Origin: Candidatus Babelota bacterium | GTDB lineage: Bacteria > Babelota > Babeliae > Babelales > JAUPTZ01 | Direction of reading: 5' to 3' | Assembly: GCA_030917105.1 (NCBI GenBank) | Contig: JAUPVI010000054.1 | Location: 1 to 6,673 of the forward strand | Length of the DNA: 6,673 bases | Shown here: positions 6,628 through 6,673 of the stretch, in pieces | Numbering within the stretch: position 1 is the stretch's first letter | Layout: the number at the start of each line of letters is the position of its first letter | Notes under the pieces: generated by a model | Told to the model about the DNA's origin: nothing | Seen by the model: the letters and a program-made list of their open reading frames with translations, nothing else | The model's database searches: none | Made by a program: the position numbers and the translations under genes

Positions 6628-6634
6628 CCTTTCT
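6628..6634 (-). promoter_or_regulatory. Ribosome binding site (AGAAAGG) of dnaK
   Basis: AGAAAGG on the minus strand ends 8 bases before the ATG at 6619, supporting that start over the TTG at 6649. Confidence 0.75.
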
Positions 6635-6665
6635 GATTAAGACATACAATAGTCATGCATCTAAA

Positions 6666-6671
6666 ATTATA
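6666..6671 (-). promoter_or_regulatory. -10 box (TATAAT) of a likely dnaK promoter
   Basis: A perfect TATAAT lies at the right edge on the minus strand. The matching -35 would be outside the window. Transcription would begin near 6659, giving a leader of about 40 bases. The visible leader has no CIRCE inverted repeat (the HrcA operator). Confidence 0.5.
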
Positions 6672-6673
6672 GC

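Noticed and set aside
6620..6649. TTG start adding ten residues to DnaK
   Set aside because: The added residues are not part of the family, and the extension would run through the ribosome binding site of the conserved MAKIIG start.

Overview
The window holds five protein-coding genes in two convergent blocks. The left block (+ strand) is the 3' part of a repeat-rich Asn/Ala protein, a secreted Met/Gln/Ala-rich protein, and an M3-family zinc oligopeptidase. The right block (- strand) is dnaK followed by a 58-residue lipoprotein. The blocks meet at a bidirectional terminator at 4320-4362. No RNA genes, CRISPR arrays, insertion sequences or phage genes were seen.

Organism: clear Sec signal peptides, a lipobox, Shine-Dalgarno sites, sigma70-like promoter elements and a bacterial-type DnaK show that this is a bacterium. 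The lipoprotein with Gly at +2 would suit a diderm cell. Base composition looks moderate and even across the window. I cannot name the phylum securely. The mix of standard housekeeping genes with unrecognised low-complexity exported proteins would suit a little-studied, perhaps host-associated lineage such as Dependentiae (TM6), but that is only a guess. The DnaK sequence is the best marker for placing it.

Region by region: 1-1353 is a gene cut by the left edge. It opens with a 219-bp tandem repeat encoding 73 residues built of 11-residue units with no charged residue, followed by a more ordinary globular region and a second Asn/Ala-rich tail. 1380-2165 follows closely and encodes a signal peptide, a Met/Gln/Gly-rich uncharged segment, an acidic Ala/Gln segment and a small-residue tail. 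The two probably share a transcript and may both act outside the cytoplasm. 2166-2249 is a short gap ending in a good ribosome binding site for the peptidase at 2250-4304. On the other strand dnaK (4727-6619) has a perfect -10 box at the right edge and a strong hairpin terminator after it. The lipoprotein (4379-4555) then has its own promoter and a leader with a small stem-loop.

Functional links: DnaK (folding) and the M3 peptidase (breakdown of cytosolic peptides) are both housekeeping protein-quality genes, but they are on opposite strands and there is no sign of co-regulation. The least explained part is the pair of low-complexity proteins at 1-2165.
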